From Melampsora larici-populina 98AG31 (lineage: Eukaryota > Basidiomycota > Pucciniomycetes > Pucciniales > Melampsoraceae): DNA of 64,000 nt. A program made the translations under genes and the position numbers. The stretch spans positions 1,056,071-1,120,070 of the forward strand of contig NW_006768768.1 of NCBI RefSeq assembly GCF_000204055.1, given 5' to 3'. Position 1 is the first letter of the stretch. Each line of letters starts with the position of its first letter. Positions 11,685 to 22,161 of the stretch are shown piece after piece. The notes beneath the pieces were generated by a model. It was not told where the DNA came from. It was given only the letters and a program-made list of their open reading frames with translations, and did no database searches.

Positions 11685-12388
11685 TGTCAGCCCTGAGCCC
11701 TGATTACACGACCACGGGCTAACAGTAACATATTATATTATTGTATAAATCCATAAGTACATCTCACGGCTCAGTGTCAAGAGGCACATAAACACATGTA
11801 CATAATGTATTAAATATGTAGCAAACCTAACCCAAGCGCCAACCACAAGTGAGACAAGAATCACACGCCAACCACAAGTTGACGCTTGGCCTGTGAATAT
11901 ATAAACCCCCCTTCTTCCCTTGATTCATCCACCATCTTTTACACACCACAACATCAGAATCACATTATACTTGAAATCCTATATAGAGGATCCTCGAGTA
12001 CGTGATTAGTTGTGTAGTCTAAAGACCAAGCTTGAGCATCACGGGTTCTATTGCTGAGCACCCCGGTATTGATTTCTACGAGCCTTGGGCCATTGTATTC
12101 TCTAGAAATAAACCGTAAAGCAGCAAAGCTTCCTCCCTTATACGGAGTCTAAAGTAGCCTTCAGGATCTTTGGTTCACCAAAGTGTAAAGCCTGCCCCTC
12201 GCAGTCTCACGATGTTAGAGCTTACTAGCTCTTTACCGCCCTTAATCTCTTTATCTCTCCCTCAAATCCTCTTCTTAGAGGTCAACTAGCTGTAGTCTTC
12301 ACTTGGGTGTACCACGTGAAGACCACACTTTACTTCCCTTATCACCTTCTTAGTGAAGAGTACGCCTAACAGACGCGCACTCCTCACA
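11685..12388 (+). repeat. 5' LTR of gypsy A
   Basis: Begins TGTCAGCCCTGAGCCC and ends ACTCCTCACA. It is the same length as the 3' LTR, with six differences seen by eye. A TATATAAACCCCCC stretch near 11897-11910, within 25-35 bp of a pyrimidine-rich segment, is a plausible promoter TATA region. Confidence 0.95.
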
Positions 12389-14100
12389 ACTTGGGGGCCT
12401 CATCCGTGTTTTGTTCCTCAATCATCCTAGAAGATAAGACCAATTATCTCTATTCTAATCATCTATTTTCTTTCCCAATAATACAAAAGTCAAATAAAAA
12501 AATTAGGATTCTTTTTCATCCTGATTTGATTAATATCAGTAGTGCGCATCACCATTAGATTGCAGGATTGTGATTTTATTCATTTAAGATCACAATTTTC
12601 TCCTCTGTTTGTTTTGTTGAGATCACATTCCTCAGAAAAAAGGAGGTGACCTTTTTTTTGTTTTTATTTAGCTCTTCTTTTCAAATTCAAATTTTAAATT
12701 ACTTCACACCCCATTTTGGGTTTGAGTAACAAGTGTAATATCCACAAATTACATTTAGTGATTGTTCCATAAAGAAAGTAGTACACAACCACATATAGAT
12801 AATTCTATATCACTGTACTTAAGGAGTCTGCAGAAAGTCACAATAACAGTGTGATCTGAATTACATTTCTTACCACGCTAAAATATTGAAAAACACGTGT
12901 GATAATTTACATACGCCAGTAAAAGCACTTATTGTGTGAAGTACACACACGAAGGTTTTTCGAGTTAGACATATAGAACTGTCATAGATTGACAGGTAGT
13001 CCACCTGTCAAATAGGTGAGCTTTTCATTAAGAACCGGGTAGTTTACCTGCTTCAGGTTGCAGACTTAGAGCATCCACAACGGTCCACCTACTTTGCGAG
13101 CCCTGGAACAGACCCCCGATCCTGATTTTGTGGATGTAGGGGGTCAAAAAAACAGGTGTCCACAGCGGTGCACTTGAAGTCAGGGGCCAGAACTCGATTG
13201 AGTGATATGGTATGCTTGTACCATATCATCTTGTTTCGAGTGCGGTTTGAGACGTGACTATATCGGTCACGTGGAAGCAGTGGCACGTGATATTGGGAGC
13301 TCCTATAGACCTCGCAGATGTGGGGGGTCCGGATGGAAATCTGGAGGCCCCCGACGTCTCACCCCCGATTGTGCGAGCTCCGTTGGAGCGTTTTTTTGCG
13401 TTTTGACCCCCTACATCGCTGGGGGCCCGCAAAGTAGGTGGACCGTTGTGGATGCTCTAACCCTTTCTCCACTCGAACACAACCCCATCGGTTGATCAAC
13501 CGATACAACAACACCCAACAATAACGAGGCTGTGGAAAACTCATTATAACCACCTTTGAACTCTGAGAAAAGAAAATTGTGAAACAGTTTTAGTAAGTAA
13601 GTGTTGACTCACTAAAGTATTATTCTCTGATAATTGAAAAGCTAACAGCGAGTACTCTTCTTTTCCCACTCTTTTTGAGAGTTGTTTTTATTTTTTTGTT
13701 TTAGGGACCTTATCGCAGGCACCCTACTTTCTGATTTGAAGGTATAAAAAGCCATCAAAATTTTCAGCATTAGTCTCCCTAGGCAACTTTGATTCGTTCC
13801 ACTCATATCCAATTACCTGATCTAGAAACTAAGGCTTGTTCAGTTTTATCGGATTTTATTTCATCTTGTTTTGTCATTGAAGACTTGTGTAGATCATTGA
13901 TCTAATTTCATTTTTTTTCTTTATTTTTCTTCTTTTAGGTGCTTTCCTATATCGCGACAGACCAACTCTAACCAAGTACTACAATCAGAACAAGTAACAA
14001 GTCAGTTACTTGTTTTTCTATATCTGTCGACTCACGAGTTGTATACTTGATTTTTTTTTGATTCTGATTGAATTTTTTTTTACTCTTTCTTTTGTTTTAA
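12389..14100 (+). other. Leader region of gypsy A with putative primer binding site
   Basis: Directly after the LTR, at 12391-12406, comes TTGGGGGCCTCATCCG, where a primer binding site should begin with TGG. The matching tRNA is not identified. The rest is AT-rich non-coding leader with poly-T tracts and contains MITE G. The long leader suggests introns or upstream control before the gag-like ORFs, but no acceptor can be fixed. Confidence 0.5.
13069..13457. mobile_element. MITE G, PIF/Harbinger-like, 389 bp
   Basis: The ends GAGCATCCACAACGGTCC and GGACCGTTGTGGATGCTC are inverted repeats that continue through the CACCTACTTTGCGGGC region, about 35 bp. It is flanked by TTA on the left and TAA on the right, so the duplication is TA or an imperfect TWA. 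The terminal GAGCATCC motif is common in Harbinger-type MITEs. It is GC-rich against an AT-rich host. It lies in the leader of gypsy A. Confidence 0.7.
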
Positions 14101-14445
14101 GTGTCTTTTATAGAAAACAACCAACAGCAAGACTCTTTACAAGATTTGGTCGATCGAATTCACGATATCGACTCGGAAGCTGCCAAATATTCACCTATTA
14201 GTACTGTTCACTCACCAACTAGTACCCCAGCGATCGAAGGACACTCACGTTCTATCGACGGAAGATCCATCGTATCCGAACCTACTCCATTACCTCGTAG
14301 ATACGAACCAGAGGACAGCTTCGCACCACCAGCCAGCTACATAGACGCCTACTTACAAATACCTGCTCATATTCAAATACCAGACCCAAGTAGTGAGTCG
14401 AAGCGTTTGAATTTTGTTTTGTTTATTATAAGTTTTTTTTTTTAA
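14101..14445 (+). CDS. Short ORF upstream of the gag-like ORF of gypsy A
   Basis: A 114-residue frame whose first 95 residues are Ser/Pro/Glu-rich and coding-like. It ends in a hydrophobic F/I-rich tail translated from a poly-T tract. That pattern suggests a real exon running into an intron after about 14390 (donor GTGAGT at 14393), with the next coding segment at 14458. No domain is recognised. It may be the N-terminus of the gag-like protein below. Confidence 0.35.
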   Translation: MSFIENNQQQDSLQDLVDRIHDIDSEAAKYSPISTVHSPTSTPAIEGHSRSIDGRSIVSEPTPLPRRYEPEDSFAPPASYIDAYLQIPAHIQIPDPSSESKRLNFVLFIISFFF

Positions 14446-14761
14446 TATATTGTTATCATGTCATCACGACCGATAACTCGTAGTGAATCACAACGACGAG
14501 CCCAAACAACAAGACCAGCAAGCGAATCCGGCAATGGTACTGGACCACGACCGACCGATCGATCAAGTGAACCGCTTGGTCACGGAAGTCGAAGTAGGAC
14601 ATCAACAAGAGGTAAGCCATATAGGCCTATGACCTCTACCCCTCGATCCCTTGCTGACTTGACCTTTGTAGGTCCAGTACCAGCACCCTCAAGTGCTAGT
14701 ACAGCCCCAAGCGGTCCATCCGGACATCGTGTTCCAATGGAACGCCTTGAAGGCTCAGTAC

Positions 14762-16816
14762 CAACACCACCGGCGCTCCGCCCGAGATAGCGGCAGCGGA
14801 GCGATAGCGGAGCGCCCGCTCCGCCTGCACTATGGGTTTGGCCAGATAGCGGGTCCTGACCCCTGCTATAGCTATGGCCCCGCCCCCTATTGACATAGCG
14901 GTTTGGACTTCCGCAGTCCATAGCGCAATTCCGCAGCGCTATGTGGTGACACAGCGCCCACGAGCGCCTGGCGCCCCGGGGCCCCATAGCGACCCATAGC
15001 GCACAGAGTGTCTCATCATTCATGGAGGACTTGGTTCAATCATCCACCTAAAAATCTCATAACTAAACAACAGTGAACCCGACGAATACACCATCCAATT
15101 TGAATTGTCCATCACCTCAAAAGGGACCCTCACTATCAACACCCACAAACCCACCGATATCTCTGCCAGATACGAATGAAAGCCCATCACCAACCCATTG
15201 ATTCCAAGGATTCCAACACAAACTCTCACAAGGCGGGACAGAAAACAATCCGGATCCGACCCTATTTGTTCCACCAAGATTGATAGTAGAAGTATAACCG
15301 ATAGAAGAATTGGTTGGGACCTTTGAATTTGATCATTTCTTAGATTAAATGTGTTGGGGACAATCTGAACCAATTGCACAATAATCAAGATCGATTTTGA
15401 AGGTTCTAATAAACAAAGTTCAATTGAAAATGGATTATCTAATATTACTTGCCAAGTTAGAGTAGTTAATCATTTTCTAGATGTAAGTTTGTGATTTGAT
15501 TTGATTTGATTGAAATTCATAGAAATCAAAATAAAACTTCAATGTATCATCTTGACTAACTCAATTGGTTTTTCAGATTGTGAACTTTTCTTCTTTCTTT
15601 CGAATGTTGAAAAAATTGATTAGTATTAAGATGAGAGAGATCAAAGGAGGTCCTTGGGATCCAAGAATATGTAGTGACGGAGAGTTCGATCATGCAATAG
15701 AAGCCATGGAAAGACGTATGATGAACAGAGCATGGCATCTGTAAGTAACTTCCATCAAATCTCTTCCCCGACAAAGCTGATTTGGTCTCCTAAATATAGA
15801 ACATATACACCATCCTTACAGAATGATATCCGACCATCAGTCACAGTCGATTTAGAAAGAGATGAAGGTTTAAGTCAAAAGTTCAATTTGTTTATTGGAT
15901 AAACGATTTACATTTAGATTTGAGATTAGAAAGGATGATTCAGATGGGTTTTCAGAATTTGCTAACACTGAATTACTTAAAATCAACAATTATAACGCAC
16001 CAAGAGATAAGATGATCTGTATTTTAAATTGTAGTAAAGTTATCTTTGGTATGTTTGTTTTTTTCAATTTCTTTTTTGGGGGTAATTTGGATCCTATTTT
16101 TTTGGTTTTTCTCTTGTTTTACAAAACCAAAAGGATTGATTAGACATGTTTCCAAAAGCGAAGAAGATCAGGTTTGAGAAATTGAAAAGGGCAGAATATG
16201 AAGCTACGCTTGATGCACTTTGTTTGATCTTTAATGAACTCAAAAGAGAAGTACTGGAAGTGGTCTTGGGCACTCATCATGGTCAATGAAGTATAGCTAT
16301 TGATTTGAGTTTGGAAATGAGTCGAAAGAAGAAACATCCAGATGGTTGAGATGTGGTTTGGATGATTATGACGATGATTGAGAATGTGAAGTGTTTAGAA
16401 GATTTTTAGAATTGACTTGTTTTTTTTTCTGGATTTGAGCATCATGGATTTAGTGAAGTTTTGAAAAATAACAAAGAAATGTTATGCTTGAATTTTTGAT
16501 TTTCTGGTTGATAATTGTTTGTAGTGTTTTCTTTTTGCCCATGTCAGATTGTTGAATCCCCACTCTGCCGTGCACCATCACACATGTTAGTAATGAAAAA
16601 TGGGTAAAAAAACTACTCAGACCGCGCTTTTGGGCGCTAACTATCACAAGATTTTGTCATAGCGGAGCGGAGCGAGTTTAAAAGCCGCACCGCTCTTAAG
16701 TTTCATAGCGCCTCCAAAATTATAGCGGAGCAATCAGCCTTTTCTTATAGCGCCAAAACGCTCCGCTCGTGAAATTTGTGGATATAGCGCAGCGGAGCGG
16801 AGCACCGGTGGTGTTG
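14762..16816 (+). mobile_element. hAT-like element F carrying a captured host gene
   Basis: The ends CAACACCACCGG and CCGGTGGTGTTG are inverted and flanked by TCAGTAC (14755-14761 and 16817-16823). Both subterminal regions are filled with GC-rich AGCGGAGCG repeats, in striking contrast to the AT-rich middle. No transposase is present. The interior is a decayed copy of a VPS9-domain gene. CA...TG termini and a 7-8 bp duplication fit hAT; gene capture by a non-autonomous element would make it a Pack-type element. The insertion splits the gag-like ORF of gypsy A. Confidence 0.75.
15060..16270 (+). pseudogene. Captured VPS9-domain (Rab5 GEF) gene fragment
   Basis: In order, allowing frame changes, the plus strand encodes a Pro/Ser-rich segment (15070-15200), a helical-bundle segment FEFDHFLD followed by QSEPIAQ (about 15320-15380), RVVNHFLD (15455), WDPRICSDGEFDHAIEAMER (15655-15715), [31 protein letters not shown] (15840-15890), INDLHLDL, and [21 protein letters not shown] (15985-16050). 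After an intron-like gap come [11 protein letters not shown] and a short tail. This is the Vps9/Rabex-5 order of a helical bundle followed by the VPS9 catalytic core, which activates Rab5-type GTPases at endosomes. Introns seem retained (GTAAGT at 15739). Stop codons and frameshifts show it is not functional, and the core is truncated. Confidence 0.75.
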
Positions 16817-17899
16817 TCAGTACGAGCGCTGGGAGGGAGCGAGAGCTCTCGGGATCGATCACCCGGACGGCAGATCGATCTGCACCAGCTCAGTCTACGA
16901 GAGCAGGAAAGTATGGAACGTACTTACCAACAAGTACCATTACCCCGAGGCTCTGATCGTCCAAGAGATTGGCAAGTGGCTTCGAGCGGGTACTCAAAGC
17001 TGGCGTCCACACTGGCTGGACCCAAACAGCTTTCAAGAGCTAACTCATCAAGAGAAAGAAGCCCGAGTGAGTCATTTCAACAAGCGCCCTCGATCCAATC
17101 ATTTCCAACGCAACGTGCGTCGCCGATCGAACATCTCGGACTCAGACGCGGTGGTGAGGGCTCAAATCGCTATGGGCAAGTTCCTAGCAAAGAGAGATGG
17201 GCCCAGCAACCATCATCATCATCATTAAATACTAATGATGCTAGCCTTGTAAGTAAGTTTACATCTGTTATTGAGAATCATTTAGTGCAACCATGGACTA
17301 ATTTGATTAATGATCATCTCAGTCAATTATCCAGTGAGACACACAAGGATGCTGAGGTAATCCAGTACTATCATGATTGTTTAGATACTATCAATAAGAA
17401 TTGTAAGGAGTTGTATAAGCGTGTAGGCCCTGAGATAAAGGATCTTGGAAAAATTATGATTGATCTTTTAACACACTTAGAAATGCAACATGTTTCTTCT
17501 GTTCAAGAAAATGAGAATAGACACAGTGAGCTTTTAGATTTGTTGAGACTTCAAAATGTGAGCCTAGACAATCAATCAATAAGAGAACTTGGTGAAGTAT
17601 TGAGTAATAAAATTGAAAGTAAGATTGATATGAGACTAGATCAGATTTTTGAGACAAAGAAAGGAATCAAGATTCCTGATAATAATGATATTGATAATAT
17701 TATTGAAAGGAAACTCGAAGAGAAGCTAGATTCTCAGTTTAATAAGTTTTTTGACCGGATTAGTGAGAAGATGGAATCCGGCATCAGTAACACTGATTTG
17801 GTCGAGCAAAACCTGCAATCAGAAAAAATCTTACACTCCAGATTAGATATTTTGGAACAGTACCTGAAAGAAATGAATGAAGATGGAAAGATTCAGTGA

Positions 17900-20800
17900 G
17901 AAAAAATTCTCACGGAGGTATTGATAATTAAAAATAGTGTTAAGTCAATCCCGAAAGGAGAGAGATTTACCGACAACAGTCCCGTAAAATTAGATTCAGG
18001 AAGAACTAGCCTCCTGAAAAGAGACGTAGAAGGCAATAGTGAACCAGCAGGGACCTCTCAAGAATATAATGTGCAACAAATGCTTAGTGGGATCAAAGAA
18101 CAGATTTACGCACTTGAGCAGAGTAATCACAAACAAAATTTGCCGGCTAAACAAGACAGTGAATCAGCAGAGTATCAAGCGAGCTTGAAGAAAGACCTGC
18201 GGAAAGAATACCCGCAGCCTAAAGATTGGCCCACCTTTGACGGTGAAGGGGAATACAACCACCAGGAATTCATTGACTGGGTAGATAGAATGTCAAGTAA
18301 GCTGCGCATGCCCGATGAGCTTATTATTGCAAAATTAGGGATTGTATTCCAAGGAGTAGCCAGACAATGGTTTATAGACTTCTCAAAAGAGGATGATTTA
18401 CAAACATGGGCAGAATGGAAGATTGCCATTCAAGAAAGGTTTGGAAACCAAGCTTGGAAGAACCGCATGCAAAAATTGTATTTGTCTGATACATTTGTAC
18501 TTAGACCAAATACAGATTGTGTCAAATGGGCAAGTAAGCAGAAACAACGAGTTCAAGCTTTCCAACCTAATATTACACAAGAAGAGCTTGTTGAGAAAAT
18601 TACATGGCAACTACCAGGCACCATACGTATATGGGTCAGTAGTAAAATGCGAGAGCCGGCAAGATGGACAGATTTCTTGCTAGTATTTGAAGATATATGT
18701 AGGAACATGTTGGATAGAAGGACTAATCAACAAACTAACCCAAGGAGGATTTTTGCGCCAAGACAAGCTGAGCCAGCTGTTGCTTCAGGTAGTAAGGACA
18801 GACCCGTACCAAGCAATATAGAAAAACGGAATAATAAGGCTTGTCATGGTTGCGGAAGCACGGATCCAACACATGTGTGGAAAACCTGTAAAGGTAAAAG
18901 TAAGGCTGTGAACCAAGTCGAGATGGAAGAAACTAATGACCAAGACGTAGAGCCGGTCAGTATGGACTTTGTCGAATATGCAGAATCTGAAGAGGAGGAT
19001 CTGTTTGGCAAGAAAGAAGAAGGTTTAGTTGATGTCATTGAGAGCAACTTTTGCACAGATGTGGACATTGAGCAGCTTCAAGCAGATGCTGATGTGCCAA
19101 CACTAGGGCATAGTAAAGATGGTGTACAACATATCACTGACGCAAAACTGTTGAAATCAAAGCCGTCTTTGGGAAAAGCGCATACGCTAGGATTTCATAG
19201 TCTTACCCGAGTAATTGTGGAAGGAACTGATGCAGAGATGCTACTTGACAGTGGAGCATCTTGCTCAGTGGTGGGGAGTTCATATTTGACAACTATTGTC
19301 CCCAAATGGAGGCTCAAATTGATGCCTTGTAATGATAACATGAAATTTTCGGGTTGTGGCGGAAGTTTATTTCCTTTAGGTGTTATCAATCTGAAAGCAG
19401 TTTTTCCGCATAAGCAAGGTGGTGTGAGAATAGATGCAGAGTTTGTAGTAATGGAAAATTCTCATACAAAGTACTTTATACTAGGGGATGACTACCTAGG
19501 AGCGTACGGCATTGACATTTTTCACAGTCGAGAAAAATACTTTACAATAGGTAATGATGTAAGGAAGAAGAAATTTGCGTTACCACTTCAGAGACCAATC
19601 TTATCTGGCCTTAGAGTGAGTCATGATCAGCCAGAAGTTGAACAGGTAGCATCAAACCCCGTGCTGAAACAGAAAATTGAAGAGGGTTTGAAAGAAGCAA
19701 CATTCTGTCCAAAACTGAGTGACGCACAAAGAAATAAATTTGTTGAGTTCATCATCCAACATGCAGAAGAGTTTGGTTTAGGGAATTCACCATTGGGTGA
19801 AATTAAGAATCATCTGGTACATATACAACTCAATATTGATAAGCCATATCCTCCTATTTTGAGGAAAGCAGCATATCCAGCTAGCCCGCGGAATAGGGTA
19901 GAAATTGAAAAACACTTGGATGAATTGCTGAAACTCGGAGTTATCAGAAAGGTAGGTGAGGATGAAGAAGTAGACATCACCACACCCATTATCATTGCAT
20001 GGCATAATGGTAAATCTCGTTTATGTGGAGATTTTAGAGCGTTGAATACATACACAGTTCCGGACAGATACCCATTACCTAGAATTGAGTATGCGTTGAC
20101 CAATCTTGGTAAAGCAATATATATCACTGTTATGGACATAATGAAAGGTTTGCATCAGAATATTGTAGCATTAGATAGTAGACAATTCTTAAGGATAATT
20201 TGTCATTTAGGTATATTTGAATATTTGAGGATGCCTTTTGGTATCAAGAATGCACCAGCCTTTTTCCAAAGAATGATGGATTTAGAGTTCTCTCAAGAAT
20301 TGCGAGAAGGATGGGTGATAATATACATAGATGACATTATTGTCTTTCACACAAACTGGGAAGATCATGTCCGTGGCATTGAGCGGATCCTTCAGAAAGT
20401 TAAGAAAATGGGAATGACAATATCTCTTAAGAAGAGCCATTTTGGGTTTGACAGTGTCAAAGCTTTAGGCCATTTGGTATCAGGCTTATGGATTGCAATT
20501 GATCAAAATAGAGTCTCCGCAGTATTAGACAAACCATGCCCAAAGAATGTCAGTGAACTTCAGACATTTTTGGGCTTTGCAAGTTATTATCGAAATTATT
20601 TGAAAGACTACGGTAAAATCTCCAGTTGTTTGTATAAACTGTTTGGCAAAGGTGTAGCTTTTGAGATGACAAAGGAGAGAGTTGAAGTTTGGTCAAGCAT
20701 TAAGAAAATGATCACCAGCGCTCCACTTCTACTTCAACCAGATTTTAGTCAACCTTTCAAACTTTATGTTGATGCCTCTTTTGACGGTTTAGGAGCGGCT

Positions 20801-21247
20801 TTGCATCAATCTAGAATTGTAGATGGGAAGATGCAAGAAGGACCAATAGTCTTTATTTCCAGGAAGTTGAAAGACAGTGAGACAAGATATGGATCTCCCC
20901 AACTGGAAGCTCTGGGTTTAGTATGGGCATTGGAAAAGCTCCATTACTATCTGGATGGTGTGTACTTTGAAGTCATCACAGACTGTACAGGTGTTCGGTC
21001 TTTAATGAATATAAAGACACCTAATAGACACATGCTTAGATGGATGTTGGCGATCCAAGAGTATCAACCCTACATGACGATTACACATAGACCAGGGAAA
21101 ATGCACAACAATGCAGATGGCCTGAGTAGGATGGCCTTGCCAAATGATGACTCCAATCCAGCATGGGAGCCAGAAGAGGTTGAGTTAGATATCCCCGTGA
21201 TGGGTCTGAGTTTAGCTGAACTGAGTGATGAATTCTTTGAGGAGATA
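17900..21247 (+). pseudogene. Gag-protease-RT-RNase H part of gypsy A pol, interrupted
   Basis: The ORF continues in frame after the TGA at 17897. In order it has a retrotransposon gag domain (WPTFDGEGEYNHQEFIDW to about residue 250), a zinc-knuckle-like CHGCGSTDPTHVWKTC, an aspartic protease with LLDSGASCSVVG, and a reverse transcriptase with the FGIKNAPAFFQRMM and YIDDIIVFH motifs. RNase H follows with LYVDASFDGLGAAL, then GVRSLMN, and ends near HNNADGLSRM. The open frame continues about 100 bases beyond 21247 only because copia B's LTR happens to be open. The rest of pol is at 58020-59567. The RT catalytic residues are intact. Confidence 0.92.
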
Positions 21248-21371
21248 TGTTGGAGAACGAGTTCTCCGGTGTGTATCAAAACCATTAAGGTGGAAAGAAC
21301 TCAACAGTTCAAGACGAACCGTTTCAAACTGATGGATGATGGGTAATGAGTTGTATGGTGATGTTATAATG

Positions 21372-21600
21372 CACCTGCACGTGCACGTCCATGCCGAATA
21401 GCATTGGGTCAAATGGAGCATTGTATGACCAAATGGGGTTCGATCCCCCCTGCCAAGATGATGCATCATCCTGAGAAGCCTCTTGGGTAATCTCAAAATG
21501 GCTAAGTCACACTTTTCCTTAAGGGTGGCTCACTCGTGATGGTATGGTAGAGGAACATACCATACCACCCTTCAAAAAACCATACCACCCTAGGAGATTA
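21372..21600 (+). repeat. Left TIR of transposon C
   Basis: Pairs with 40130-40364. About 65 bases in, both arms keep a GGGTTCGATCCC motif, which has the consensus of an RNA polymerase III B-box (T-arm). Downstream it turns into ACCACC-rich sequence. No tRNA cloverleaf can be drawn around the motif. Confidence 0.9.
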
Positions 21601-22161
21601 ACCAACCACCTCAAAACCCAAACCCACCATCCCCTTCGATAAATGCAATCCAAACATACCAGCCAAATATTACACACCACCCCATCTAAACGCTCTACCA
21701 CCCTATCTAAACGCTCTACCACCCCATCTAAATGCTCTACCACCTCAACACACAATCCCACCATCTTGTTTTTTGGTATCATTTTTTCAATCACACTTAA
21801 TAACACTCTTCTATCAATCTACACCCGCTACCAAAACAATACCATCAAATAAATTTCCTACGCGGTGTGTAAACTCAGGGTAAATCACTCAATTCTACCT
21901 TCACCGATCTACGCCCTCCTAAGTCATGCCACCCATAGTTTCATACGCGTACACTTTTTTCAACCCACCTAGCTTTATGATACCCTCCAGGTCCTACACA
22001 CCCAGATTGTCTTAGATTTATACCCACCTTTCACACTCCTTACCTACCTGCCCTAACCCCACGCCACTTACCCCAAACTAAACCCACCCCCCGATACCAA
22101 GTTTCCCTGCATCCTTCATCATTTCCAACTTGTTCATCCAACACCATTTCCGCACCAACCT
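21601..22161 (+). other. Subterminal region of C, left
   Basis: Strongly C-rich on the plus strand, with a short minisatellite at about 21675-21742 of roughly 20-bp units containing CTCTACCACC. The G-rich counterpart lies at the right end of C. No gene is seen until the ATG at 22162; the upstream control of the FAR1/OTU gene should be here. Confidence 0.5.

Larger units (their letters stand above)
14458..17899 (+). pseudogene. Gag-like ORF of gypsy A, split by element F
   Basis: Coding runs 14458-14761, is interrupted by element F, and resumes at 16824-17899. Removing F and one copy of TCAGTAC joins the two parts in frame, giving about 459 residues. The first 250 residues are Ser/Arg/Pro-rich and disordered. 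The last 200 are helical and coiled-coil-like, with repeated EEKLDSQFNKFFDRISEKM-type heptads. The ORF ends in a TGA at 17897-17899 (codon context CAG TGA GAA), and the next ORF continues in the same frame. A structural role before the canonical gag domain is inferred from position only. Confidence 0.65.

Noticed and set aside
14580..15388. Minus-strand frames of 122 and 147 codons
   Set aside because: They run across the border of gypsy A gag and element F, and the plus strand explains both sides better.
21248..21346. C-terminal 33 residues of the long gypsy A frame
   Set aside because: They are translated from the start of copia B's LTR; the same sequence occurs at 57207, where no gene continues.
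21430..21450. tRNA gene in the TIR of C
   Set aside because: Only the T-arm consensus is present; no acceptor stem pairs with CCTGCCA upstream and no D-arm or anticodon arm can be drawn.
21670..21745. CRISPR-like short repeat array
   Set aside because: Adjacent 20-bp ACCACC-rich units without spacers in a eukaryotic genome; a minisatellite.
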